From assembly GCA_029252555.1 (NCBI GenBank), contig JAQXBF010000011.1, positions 1-64,000 on the forward strand: 64,000 bases of DNA, written 5' to 3'. The position numbers were made by a program, and so were the translations under genes. The notes beneath the pieces were generated by a model that was not told where the DNA came from, did no database searches, and saw nothing but the letters and a program-made list of their open reading frames with translations. Every line of letters starts with the position of its first letter. The first letter of the stretch is position 1. The stretch comes from Porticoccaceae bacterium (GTDB taxonomy: Bacteria > Pseudomonadota > Gammaproteobacteria > Pseudomonadales > Porticoccaceae). This document shows, piece by piece, positions 10,075-18,455 of the stretch.

Positions 10075-10601
10075 TTGTGGGGAGTTCTCACTATCTTGTC
10101 AGCCTCATAACCCAATTCGACAATAAAGCTAACTAACTCCTGGTATTTGTCTGCTGATATATTAACGTCACGAGCCATAATCCAAACGTAGTCTCGAGCC
10201 GTGCGACCAATCACCGTGTACTGATAATCCGGGTCCAGATAAACCACACGATAGTCTGCCTTAATAGGCCAAATAAATTGCATACCCCAGCTTGCATTGG
10301 TTTTTTTGTTTTTCACAAAGCCACGGGAATGATAGACCTTATCTTCACCGTCGAAACTGTCTTTGTTAAAGCTAAACGTGGTCTCTATGGTCCCATTGTT
10401 ATCCAATTTATAAGACTCAATTGGATTGTGTGCCCCTTTTTCAAGCGCGGTTGGGATGTTGGCAACCACATACCAGTCACCCATAAAGCGCGGCAAATCT
10501 ACGTAGTCGACAGTTTCCATGGGGGCCTGGGCACTCTGCGCATTGCTTACACCAAGCGCTAAAACCACCATACAAAGTCTAACCCAAACTGCCTTTTTCA
10601 T
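10053..10601 (-). CDS. Lipocalin family protein (Blc-like)
   Basis: 182 residues from the ATG at 10601, chosen because GGAGAG lies five bases upstream and it begins a clean signal peptide (MKKAVWVRLCMVVLALG, cleavage near QSAQA). A second ATG twelve bases upstream is possible. The mature protein carries the lipocalin GxW motif (FMGDWYVVANIP), the central FVKNKKTNASWGMQFIWP and VVYLDPDYQYTVIGR, and the C-terminal REL-like region. Bacterial lipocalins of this type act in the periplasm or outer membrane on lipids; here no lipobox Cys is seen, so it may be soluble. It overlaps the upstream DUF1295 gene by 23 bases, suggesting an operon. Confidence 0.88.
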   Translation of the reverse strand: MKKAVWVRLCMVVLALGVSNAQSAQAPMETVDYVDLPRFMGDWYVVANIPTALEKGAHNPIESYKLDNNGTIETTFSFNKDSFDGEDKVYHSRGFVKNKKTNASWGMQFIWPIKADYRVVYLDPDYQYTVIGRTARDYVWIMARDVNISADKYQELVSFIVELGYEADKIVRTPHNYFDGTE

Positions 10602-11418
10602 AGAGCTCTCCATTGACCTGCTCCCGAGGTACCCAAGGGAAAAGTGTATTAGTTGATTGCATATAATGACCGTAGTCAGCTCGGCGCTGGGTAATTCCTT
10701 TTTCCATCAGTCTAATTCCAGACACCTTTAAAAGTAACCCGGTAATCAGAAGGGGGGCCAGCAAGATAAAACCATTTCCGGAGGGAATAGCAAATAGAAA
10801 CCACGCCCACCAAACACAGCATTCGCCGAAATAGTTAGGGTGCCTGCAGTAACGCCACAACCCAGTTTTCAAAGTCTGCTCTTTCTTGATTACTAAACGA
10901 TTGAACCGATATAACTGATTGTCAGCAACGGTCTCAAAAATAATACCGAAACACCAAAGAGCAACGCCAATACTGTTTCCAAGACTCCAGGGGGCATTAT
11001 TAACCATCACGATGGCAAAGATTGAACTCCCAGCCCACGCCAGAATCGGCTGCCAAAAAAGGATAAGATAGAAACTTTTTAATATAAAATTGCTGGAACT
11101 GCGCTCACGGAGAACCTGGTAACGGCGATCCTCCGGCTGATGACGACCCCGTTTAATGGCAAAGTAATTCAACCGCACGGACCAGATACTAACCATTAAA
11201 ATGAGTGCTATTTGGACTTCAGAGAAAGTCTCTGCATCAACCAAATAAACCAATGATGCAACCAAAAATAGTATTGGCCAGCTGTAGTAAATGATGCTGA
11301 TCTTGTCCAGGTACAAACTAATCATCCAGGTACAGCCGGCAATTAAAAAAACCGCTGGGAGGGCCTTTAGCATCATGATAAAAGTCGGTGATAGCTCGAG
11401 AATCATTGTTGTGGACAA
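10579..11418 (-). CDS. DUF1295 / steroid 5-alpha-reductase-like membrane protein
   Basis: 279 residues, about seven membrane helices. The family signature near the C-terminus is present: GLWRYCRHPNYFGECCVWW, followed by the hydrophobic block and SGIRLMEKGI. DUF1295 proteins resemble 5-alpha-reductases and isoprenylcysteine methyltransferases, but the substrate of the bacterial members is mostly unknown. The gene precedes and overlaps the lipocalin gene. Pairing of a lipid-modifying-type membrane enzyme with a lipocalin hints at a role in lipid turnover, which is only inference. Confidence 0.85.
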   Translation of the reverse strand: MSTTMILELSPTFIMMLKALPAVFLIAGCTWMISLYLDKISIIYYSWPILFLVASLVYLVDAETFSEVQIALILMVSIWSVRLNYFAIKRGRHQPEDRRYQVLRERSSSNFILKSFYLILFWQPILAWAGSSIFAIVMVNNAPWSLGNSIGVALWCFGIIFETVADNQLYRFNRLVIKKEQTLKTGLWRYCRHPNYFGECCVWWAWFLFAIPSGNGFILLAPLLITGLLLKVSGIRLMEKGITQRRADYGHYMQSTNTLFPWVPREQVNGELYEKGSLG

Positions 11419-11473
11419 AGCCTATTGTCTTATTATGTGCTCTATACGCCAAGAGTAATTGGGGAGATCAATT

Positions 11474-12112
11474 TTAGGATTTAGACCCTTTTAATCTTTT
11501 CGATTGCGCGAGTTTCTCACTCGTATTCAATCGTGCTGCGCTATTCTTTTTTATCAGTATATAAGTTGACCCGGCACCACCATGCTGCTTCTGTGCCGTA
11601 TGAAAAGCCAGCACCTGATCGAATTGACGCAGCCAATGATTGACACAACTCTTGAGCCTGGCGGGCTGCTCTCTGCCCTCTCCTTTGCCATGAGTCACAA
11701 GAGCGCAACGCACTCCATGCTTCTGGCAGTCTTCAACAAAATCCCAAAGGGCGACTCTAGCCTGCTCGACCGTATGGCGATGAAGGTCGAGCCGCGATTG
11801 AATATCATATTTTCCCATACGCAAATTTTTGTATACCCCACGCTGCACACCTGGGCGGACAAACTCCAAAAAATCATAGGGGTCGACTTGATTTATAATG
11901 CTCGCAGGATCGAGGAAGTTACCTGTCATCTGATGTTCTTGCTGAGCCGCTTTGCGCCTCTCTAAAACGCCGGGAGTGACTGAGACGGTTCGAGGAATAT
12001 GGCTTGCTCCCTTGCCCTGTAACGGCTCTACATCATCACCCACTAATGCACTAAACTCATTCTCGGCATCCGGGATATATTTTTGACTATCAAATTCGCT
12101 GCCAGATGACAT
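11474..12112 (-). CDS. Smr-domain protein (SmrA-like)
   Basis: 212 residues. The C-terminal half is an Smr domain: the LDLHRHTVEQAR motif, then ALVTHGKGEGR with the HGKG signature, and a Lys-rich end. The N-terminal half is polar and low in recognised motifs. Smr domains are nuclease or nucleic-acid-binding modules; the small gammaproteobacterial proteins (SmrA/SmrB) have nicking or ribosome-associated endonuclease activity. SmrB-type collision rescue cannot be told from SmrA by eye. Divergent from the SlyD-like gene over 58 bases. Confidence 0.85.
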   Translation of the reverse strand: MSSGSEFDSQKYIPDAENEFSALVGDDVEPLQGKGASHIPRTVSVTPGVLERRKAAQQEHQMTGNFLDPASIINQVDPYDFLEFVRPGVQRGVYKNLRMGKYDIQSRLDLHRHTVEQARVALWDFVEDCQKHGVRCALVTHGKGEGREQPARLKSCVNHWLRQFDQVLAFHTAQKQHGGAGSTYILIKKNSAARLNTSEKLAQSKRLKGSKS

Positions 12113-12170
12113 TTTTTGCTTCCTGAAAAACTATTTGCTGTATTATGCCGCCAACTGCCTGGAGCGCCTA

Positions 12171-12656
12171 ATGCACGTTGCAACCAACCATGTGATCACG
12201 GTTCACTATAACCTCAGAGACGACAATAACGAACTGATCTTTAGCACATACGCTGAAGATAAACCTACGGTTTACCTCCATGGCCGGCGTCAGATGATCG
12301 CCGGTTTTGAAAGCAAGGTGGCCAAAGCCGTAGTTGGAGATAAATTATCTTTTTCGGTGATGCCCTCGGAAGGCTATGGCTTGCGCAATGTTAATAATAC
12401 CCAGCGCATTCCCAACAAATACCTCAAACATGAAGGCAGGCTCATTGTCGGCAAGGAAATCCATGTTAATACCGACAGTGGCGTAAAACCCGGCACTATT
12501 TTTAAAGTCGGCAAGTTCAATGTGGATGTAGATATGAACCACCCTCTCGCGGGCAAAAATCTCCACTTCGAAGTAGAGATTATAAACCTCCGCAAAGCTA
12601 TTGATGAAGAAATATCCCATGGCCATGTTCATGACGCGGGTAGCTGCAATCAATAG
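12171..12656 (+). CDS. FKBP-type peptidyl-prolyl isomerase, SlyD-like
   Basis: 161 residues from the ATG at 12171, which has GGAG seven bases upstream; the longer frame adds 12 residues unlike the family. The sequence MHVATNHVITVHYNLRDDN, then IAGFESKVAKAVVGDKLSF and PSEGYG, matches the FKBP domain with an inserted IF (chaperone) domain (residues about 70-130). The C-terminus HGHVHDAGSC is a short echo of the His/Cys-rich nickel-binding tail of SlyD. It would catalyse prolyl isomerisation in the cytosol. It is 15 bases upstream of the TauE/SafE gene. Confidence 0.88.
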   Translation: MHVATNHVITVHYNLRDDNNELIFSTYAEDKPTVYLHGRRQMIAGFESKVAKAVVGDKLSFSVMPSEGYGLRNVNNTQRIPNKYLKHEGRLIVGKEIHVNTDSGVKPGTIFKVGKFNVDVDMNHPLAGKNLHFEVEIINLRKAIDEEISHGHVHDAGSCNQ

Positions 12657-12671
12657 CGGCCAATCACACCT

Positions 12672-13436
12672 ATGACTGATTTGGCCTGGTATCAGCTCGG
12701 TTTAATTGCTCTGATATTTATCTGGAGTGGTTTTGTGCGCTCTGGCCTTGGCTTTGGTGGCGCTCTTTTTACCCTGCCATTTTTACTACTGATCCATAAC
12801 GACCCGCTGTTGTTTTTACCTATTATTTCTCTGCATCTACTATTTTTTGCTGGCTTAACGGTAATTCATTCTGAGCGCAACAAGAGTGATACCAAACAAA
12901 GTACTGTCAACTGGGCATTTTTCCGCTATGCACTGTTGATCATGATTCTACCTAAGCTGGCAGGCGTAATAGGGCTCCTAATACTACCCACTGCTTTAAT
13001 GAATATTATTATTTTTTCATTAATCGCTGCCTATTCTTTGACCTATATTCTCGGCAGGCCGATGCAGAGCAGCAGCCGGATGATCGATGTACTGTTTTTG
13101 ATTGCCGCAGCCTATGTCAGCGGCACATCGCTAATTGGCGGGCCATTGGTTATTGCTGTTGCCATGCGCCATATCAAGCCCCATGAATTTCGCAATACAT
13201 TATTTGTTATCTGGTGGATATTGGTCAGTATCAAACTAGGCGCCTTTATTGTCGCCGAAGTCGATATACAGCTGCTCAATGCTCTTTGGCTGCTACCCTT
13301 TGCTGGCATTGGCCATTTTATAGGCCACCGTTTTCATGAAAAACTACTTGAGAAAGATAGCGCCAGCTTCTATAAGAGTCTGGGCTGGATACTGCTTGGC
13401 ACCAGCGTTGTTGGGATATCACAAGCCCTGTCCTAG
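12672..13436 (+). CDS. TauE/SafE family membrane transporter
   Basis: 254 residues with about eight hydrophobic helices in two repeats. The first repeat contains SGLGFGGALFTLPFLLL and the second SGTSLIGGPLVIAVAM, the paired Gly-rich motifs of the TauE/SafE permease family. These export sulfite, organosulfonates or other small anions; the substrate is not predictable here. Co-directional with the preceding isomerase gene and probably cotranscribed. Confidence 0.87.
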   Translation: MTDLAWYQLGLIALIFIWSGFVRSGLGFGGALFTLPFLLLIHNDPLLFLPIISLHLLFFAGLTVIHSERNKSDTKQSTVNWAFFRYALLIMILPKLAGVIGLLILPTALMNIIIFSLIAAYSLTYILGRPMQSSSRMIDVLFLIAAAYVSGTSLIGGPLVIAVAMRHIKPHEFRNTLFVIWWILVSIKLGAFIVAEVDIQLLNALWLLPFAGIGHFIGHRFHEKLLEKDSASFYKSLGWILLGTSVVGISQALS

Positions 13437-13514
13437 GGGCTAACTAAAACTAATCTGGCAGCCTGTTCTGAGTTTGCTAGTATTAATGCTGAAGCCACAA
13501 GGATGTTGTGATCA

Positions 13515-14744
13515 GTGCAGATATATCCAGCCGCTTATCGAGCCTTAACTCCAGCTATCTGTGTCGCCGTTTCGATACTGCTCTGCTGGCAGCAGTCGAT
13601 AGTGTCGACACAGCTGACAGCTCTGCTTCCACAGCTGCCTTGTATCCTGTTATCTATTTCCGCTTTAATCGCTGCTCTGAGCAATCAGAGTAGAGAGCTG
13701 GCAACCAGCTTGTTAATGCGCTGCGCCTATTGGCTAATTCGCAGCTATTTGCAGGCGCCTCTGCAAAGCTTGCCCGCAGCAGAGGTCTTTTATCTGCTGT
13801 ATTATTTTGTTCCCACTGCTGTTTTGCTTCTACTATTTATACCCGAACATGGCTTGCGCCATGCTCAGGGCACAGGCTTGACGCTGCTTCCCTGCACTAC
13901 CCTGTTTATTCTCAGCCAGATTTTCGTTGCCAATCCTGACCTTATGGCACAGATCAGCAAGCGTAATATTGCCGAGCAACTTTGGAATATACATCTTTCA
14001 CCATTATCTGGGTCCTGGTATCTATTGGTGCTGATTTGCGCAGTCAGCATGGCCAGTCGGCGGGGGCATATTTTTGATAGCTCCGCCGCAGGCTGTCTGC
14101 TACTGCTATTTATCACGCTAGGCTGGATTGATGTCGCCAAGATCTCCGCGATTATGTTTATCGGTATCGGAATGCTGTTAACCGTGAATGTCACTCGCGG
14201 GCTTTTTCATATAGGTTTTTATGATGAACTCACCCAGATTGGTAATCGCCATGCGCTTGCAGCTGCAATGAAAACTGTGGGCAATCATTACAGTCTGGCC
14301 ATGGTTGACGCTGACCATTTTAAAAAGATTAATGATCACTTTGGCCATGAGCTCGGTGACTAGGCTCTCAAGGTTATCGCTAGCTGTATCAGCAAAACCG
14401 GTAATGGTGCCCGAGCCTTTCGATATGGTGGTGAGGAATTTTGCTTGCTGTTCAAGGGCAAGAGCCGCGAAGAGGTTGCAGACAGCCTAGAGCAGGTACG
14501 TCAGGCTATCGCCAACTACGACATAGTTATTCGTGACAAAAAGCATCGGCCATCAGAGCATTCTGCGGGTCAGAAAAAGCGCGGAGCGTTTAGACGCAAG
14601 AGTAATTTGCGGCTAACCGTGAGTGTAGGTGTTGTGGACAGCTCTGATGGCGGCACTTTTGAGCAGCTAATCAAATTGGCCGACCGTGCCCTCTACAAAG
14701 CTAAAGCCAGTGGTCGCAACCGGCTCGCATTTGCACAGGCTTAA
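13515..14744 (+). pseudogene. Membrane diguanylate cyclase broken by an amber codon
   Basis: A GTG at 13515 opens a frame of 282 residues ending at TAG (14361-14363); the same frame continues without shift to 14744. The N-terminal ~230 residues form about seven membrane helices. Then a GGDEF domain begins: YDELTQIGNRHAL, MVDADHFKKINDHFGHELGD, stop, ALKVIASC, then the catalytic RYGGEEF and SVGVVDSSDGGTF. Family members read GDQAL at this place, so CAG to TAG is the likely change. Without readthrough the product lacks the GGEEF signature and cannot make c-di-GMP. I see no RxxD inhibitory site. The rest of the domain is well conserved, so the lesion looks recent, or is a sequence error. Confidence 0.85.
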
Positions 14745-14768
14745 TCTCAGAGCCTACCGTTATAGCCT

Positions 14769-15437
14769 TTATATATGGAAGCTGGTGGTTTTCTCCAACG
14801 GGTCTCGCTCGGTGCGTAGATTATTAGCCGGATCAGCTTCATCTATAAAGCCAAAGGACAGGCCCATCATCAATTTATAATGACCCTCGATACCTAGCTC
14901 TTCCCGCACCAAATCTGGAAAACAGCTCACTGATGTCTGGGGACAAGAGCCTATGCCTGCATTGGCCATGGCTAACATCAAAGTCTGAGAATACATACCC
15001 ACATCTCCGGCCAATCTTACCAGCTCAGGGAATTCATCAGTCACAAAAATAAAGGCAATATGGGGCGCATCAAAAAACTCGAAGTTGCGCATCCATGACC
15101 AGGCCCGCTTCTCTGGATTATCTCTGGTCACACCCTGATGCTCCCACAAACCGAGCGCAGAGCAAATTTGGCGTTCCTTGTAGTCGCCACTAAATTTGCC
15201 CTGCCAGGGAAAATCAGGATTACCTGAAGTATCGGTGGCCGCCCTAGCCATCATTTTTTTACGCATGCGATTGCAGGCTTCGCCAGATAAAACATGGACA
15301 TGCCAAGGCTGAACATTACAGTTGGATGGTGCCCAACTAGCCAGCTCAAAGATTTCTTTTAAGGTGTTCTCATCAACCGGTTTGGGCGTAAACCCGCGAA
15401 ATGAATGTCGTGCGCGAACTACTTCTGAAAATTCCAT
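14769..15437 (-). CDS. Nitroreductase family FMN oxidoreductase
   Basis: 222 residues from the ATG at 15437, supported by a strong GGGGGAAG upstream; the in-frame 23-residue extension is unlike the family. The N-terminal RARHSFRGFTPKPVD and the SNCNVQPWHV segment are the FMN-binding Arg and Ser/Asn regions. DVGMYSQTLMLAMANAGIGSCP is the helix that forms the dimer and flavin pocket. The family reduces nitroaromatics, quinones or enones with NAD(P)H; the true substrate is unknown. Convergent with the diguanylate cyclase remnant. Confidence 0.88.
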   Translation of the reverse strand: MEFSEVVRARHSFRGFTPKPVDENTLKEIFELASWAPSNCNVQPWHVHVLSGEACNRMRKKMMARAATDTSGNPDFPWQGKFSGDYKERQICSALGLWEHQGVTRDNPEKRAWSWMRNFEFFDAPHIAFIFVTDEFPELVRLAGDVGMYSQTLMLAMANAGIGSCPQTSVSCFPDLVREELGIEGHYKLMMGLSFGFIDEADPANNLRTERDPLEKTTSFHI

Positions 15438-15515
15438 TATGGCTTCCCCCTGAATAAACGTTTCACAATAATTAATTGGCCGAGACTTTAGCAAACTGTC
15501 GGGCAATTTGCAGGC

Positions 15516-15544
15516 AAAAAAAAGCCCCGTACTAGCCAGGGCCT
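15516..15544 (-). terminator. Rho-independent terminator after acyl-CoA dehydrogenase
   Basis: On the minus strand a short GC stem (AGGCCC with one bulge, pairing GGGCT) is followed by eight T. It lies 44 bases beyond the stop of the acyl-CoA dehydrogenase gene and upstream of the nitroreductase start. Confidence 0.6.
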
Positions 15545-15587
15545 TTAAAAGGATTACTCTGTTGTTTAGCTAACTAGCAGCTGTTAT

Positions 15588-17399
15588 TTAGCTGACATCG
15601 AAATAGTCTTCTGACATGCCCATCACTGACTCAACGTTAGCGCCAATGGTTTTGGCATGAACATGAGCCTGGGGCAGCATTCGCTCAAAAAAGAACTCCG
15701 CTGTCTGCAGTTTTTCTTGTAAAAACTTGGTGTCTCCCTCACCCGCATCTAACTGAGTCTGAGCTACAGAACTCATCTTCGCCCACATAAAGGCCATATA
15801 GGCATAACCGGAGTACATCAGGAAATCGGATGATCCGGCACCAACCGCATCAGGATTACGCTTGCCCTGCATGGCTAATTTGTAGCCCAGGTAGCGCCAC
15901 TTAAGTGCCAACTTTGTAACGGTCCAGGCCTGCTTGCGCAACATTTTATTGCCCTTTGGCCAAGGCAATGATGTAGCCGCAAAACTTAGCATTTCGCCGG
16001 TAAATATCTTTAACTGTGCAAAGCGATCCAGCAGAACTTTGCGGCCGATAAGGTCCAGAGCCTGAATACCAGTAGTGCCTTCATACAATGTGGCAATGCG
16101 GCTGTCGCGCAAAATTTGCTCCATACCCCATTCGTGAATATAACCATGGCCGCCAAATACCTGCACCCCATGATTAGCTGCGATCACGCCCTGCTCGGTG
16201 ATAAATCCTTTCAAAATTGGAGTGCAAAAGCCCAGCCTAGCTTCAGCATTGTTTTTAACTTCTTCTGAGCTACCGCCAACCAAAAGGTCGGCAAACTGAC
16301 TAGCATAGGTCACCATCGCTCGCCCACCTTCAGCCACAGCTCGCTGAGTGAGTAACATACGGCGCACATCTGGGTGAGCCACAATTGGATCCGCTGGGCC
16401 ATCTGGATTTTTAACCCCAGACAATGAACGCATCGCCAGACGTTCGCGGGCATACTTTGACGCACCTTGGAATGAACGCTCTGCAGCGGCAGAGCCCTGG
16501 CTTGCAGTCCCTATACGGGCAACGTTCATATAGGTGAACATTGCATTGAGCCCATTGTGAGGCTCGCCAATTAGAAAACCTGTGGCATCATCAAAATTAA
16601 GCATGGCCGTGCCATTACCGTGGATACCCATTTTATGCTCAATAGAGCCACATCGAACGCCGTTGCGCGCTCCCGCCGACCCGTCTGCTGCAGGAAGAAA
16701 CTTGGGGATGATAAACAACGAGATTCCTTTAGTACCAGAGGGGGCATCAGGTAATTTGGCCAGTACGATATGAACAATATTCTCAGTTAGATCGTGTTCG
16801 CCAGCACTGATAAAAATCTTTGTACCATTAATTTTGTAGCTTCCATCTTCATTGGGAACAGCCTTGGTTTTGAGTTGACCAAGGTCTGTACCGCAATGCG
16901 GCTCAGTGAGACACATGGTACCACTCCAAATACCACTGATTAGCTTGGTCAAATAAGATTGTTTTTGCTCTTCAGTACCATGGTCTTCCAACGTGGCCAC
17001 GGCCCCTTCACTAAGGCCTGGGTACATAGCCCATGCCCAATTGGCACTGGTCAACATCTCATTGATCGCAACTCCGATTGAAGATGGTAGCCCTTGGCCT
17101 CCCATCTCTTGGCTGCCAGTTAGAGATGTCCAGCCCGCTTCAATAAACTTGCTGTAGGCTTCTTTAAACCCTGCGGGAGTGGTTACTACTCCATCGTCCC
17201 AGCTACAACCTTTATCACCAGACTGATACAGCGGCGCTAGCTCGGATTCGCTGAATTTCGCGGCTTCGCTGAAGATCGCATCAAGCATATCTGGGGTAGC
17301 CTGATCGCCACCTTTGACATGCTGGTACTTGGACTGCATATCCATCACGTCATTGAACAGAAATAAGTAGTCTTTTAACGGTACTTTAAAATCAGGCAT
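15588..17399 (-). CDS. Acyl-CoA dehydrogenase with C-terminal extension
   Basis: 603 residues, about 200 longer than short acyl-CoA dehydrogenases. Features: N-terminal helical domain; MCLTEPHCGTDLGQLKT with the FAD-contacting TEP..GTD; INGTKIFISAGEHDL; QVFGGHGYIHEWGMEQILRD; and LYEGTTGIQALDLIGRK with the probable catalytic Glu. A C-terminal domain with a long helical region (from about residue 460) is typical of the group that includes the DMSP-pathway enzyme DmdC (MMPA-CoA dehydrogenase) and FadE5-like enzymes. The start MPDFKVPLKDYLFLFNDV also fits that group. Substrate assignment is open. It lies nine bases after the MaoC-like gene and shares its operon. Confidence 0.9.
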   Translation of the reverse strand: MPDFKVPLKDYLFLFNDVMDMQSKYQHVKGGDQATPDMLDAIFSEAAKFSESELAPLYQSGDKGCSWDDGVVTTPAGFKEAYSKFIEAGWTSLTGSQEMGGQGLPSSIGVAINEMLTSANWAWAMYPGLSEGAVATLEDHGTEEQKQSYLTKLISGIWSGTMCLTEPHCGTDLGQLKTKAVPNEDGSYKINGTKIFISAGEHDLTENIVHIVLAKLPDAPSGTKGISLFIIPKFLPAADGSAGARNGVRCGSIEHKMGIHGNGTAMLNFDDATGFLIGEPHNGLNAMFTYMNVARIGTASQGSAAAERSFQGASKYARERLAMRSLSGVKNPDGPADPIVAHPDVRRMLLTQRAVAEGGRAMVTYASQFADLLVGGSSEEVKNNAEARLGFCTPILKGFITEQGVIAANHGVQVFGGHGYIHEWGMEQILRDSRIATLYEGTTGIQALDLIGRKVLLDRFAQLKIFTGEMLSFAATSLPWPKGNKMLRKQAWTVTKLALKWRYLGYKLAMQGKRNPDAVGAGSSDFLMYSGYAYMAFMWAKMSSVAQTQLDAGEGDTKFLQEKLQTAEFFFERMLPQAHVHAKTIGANVESVMGMSEDYFDVS

Positions 17400-17408
17400 A
17401 GAATTGTC

Positions 17409-18299
17409 CTAGGTAATGCTACCTTCCAGATGAGCTTGCTCAGATGTTTGGTTAAACAGAGAAAACTGCTGTTTCCCCTCAAGTTGCTGGCTATAAAAAA
17501 GCACTTGAGAGGGTAAAAATAAGGGTCGATGGAAAGTGACATCCACCGAATACCCCGCTTCCGGAGTCTGCTGGTCCAGCACGGCAAGACATTTAGCCTT
17601 GCTCCACATGCCATGAGCAATAGCCTGCTTGAAACCAAATAACTTGGCGGTTAAATCAGTCAGGTGGATTGGGTTGTAGTCACCGGAAACACGAGCATAA
17701 CGGCGCCCAGTATCTGCATCTACAAACCACTTTTGCGGATCACCATCGCGACGGATGGGTGCCACAGCATCTCTGGAAATTCCAGTTTTACAGCGGTATA
17801 AAAATGTCGATTCACCAGACCAAACGATTTCATTATCAACCTCGGCACTGACATCAATATTCCACTCTAAACCCTTGGAGGTCAGCACCGAGTTGCCAAT
17901 AGCGGCAGTCATATTAATGTGCTGCCTAATATCAAACTGGTGATGGACCGATATTTGATTGCGCAAATGAACCTGACCCATGGCTCGCATAGGAAAGTCT
18001 TGCTGAATCAAAATCTTTAAAAAGAGCGGGAAGCCCAGCATATGGAGATAGGTCGCTGGCAATTTGGCATTTTGCTGAAACCCGCAAAGTTGCTGGTAAG
18101 CATGGAGATGTTCGGTGTTGATCACCAATGAATTTATCTGGGTGCTAAGCCCGGGTAGTTGGTCGCCCAGCGCGTAATTACCCGACTTAAAAGCGGCTTT
18201 ACCCAGCAGCGAAGGCATACTGGGCAGCTCACGCATCACAATCGGTGGCTGGCTGTGAGTCGGTTTTTGTGTCTGGGCTCCTTTGTTCATGGTCGACAT
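17409..18299 (-). CDS. MaoC-like enoyl-CoA hydratase (hotdog fold)
   Basis: 296 residues from the ATG at 18299; an AAGGAG precedes it by 12 bases, and an in-frame ATG nine codons upstream lacks any such site. The C-terminal hotdog domain has the hydratase-2 motif SGDYNPIHLTDLTAKLFGF with Asp and His, then AIAHGMWSKAKCL. The N-terminal half looks like a second, degenerate hotdog. It would hydrate trans-2-enoyl-CoA to (R)-3-hydroxyacyl-CoA in the cytosol. First gene of a pair with the acyl-CoA dehydrogenase; dehydrogenation then hydration are consecutive beta-oxidation steps. Divergent from the AraC-type regulator, which is the obvious candidate controller. Confidence 0.82.
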   Translation of the reverse strand: MSTMNKGAQTQKPTHSQPPIVMRELPSMPSLLGKAAFKSGNYALGDQLPGLSTQINSLVINTEHLHAYQQLCGFQQNAKLPATYLHMLGFPLFLKILIQQDFPMRAMGQVHLRNQISVHHQFDIRQHINMTAAIGNSVLTSKGLEWNIDVSAEVDNEIVWSGESTFLYRCKTGISRDAVAPIRRDGDPQKWFVDADTGRRYARVSGDYNPIHLTDLTAKLFGFKQAIAHGMWSKAKCLAVLDQQTPEAGYSVDVTFHRPLFLPSQVLFYSQQLEGKQQFSLFNQTSEQAHLEGSIT

Positions 18300-18371
18300 A
18301 ATGGGTACATTCTCCTTGTCAGTCATTGGCTATAAAAAAACAGTGTTTTGTCATTTCGGCCAATTGTGTAT

Positions 18372-18381
18372 GATGATCATC
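18372..18381. promoter_or_regulatory. Palindrome in the maoC/araC divergent control region
   Basis: A perfect 10-base palindrome (GATGATCATC) sits midway in the 156-base intergenic region between the MaoC-like gene and the AraC-type regulator. A short palindrome can occur by chance; it is noted as a candidate operator only. Confidence 0.25.
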
Positions 18382-18455
18382 CTTTATTTGGGCGATGCCT
18401 AAAAGCCACAGTTTAACGAAGCTGTTTTCGCCGCCCTCTCAAATAGGTTCTTTGT

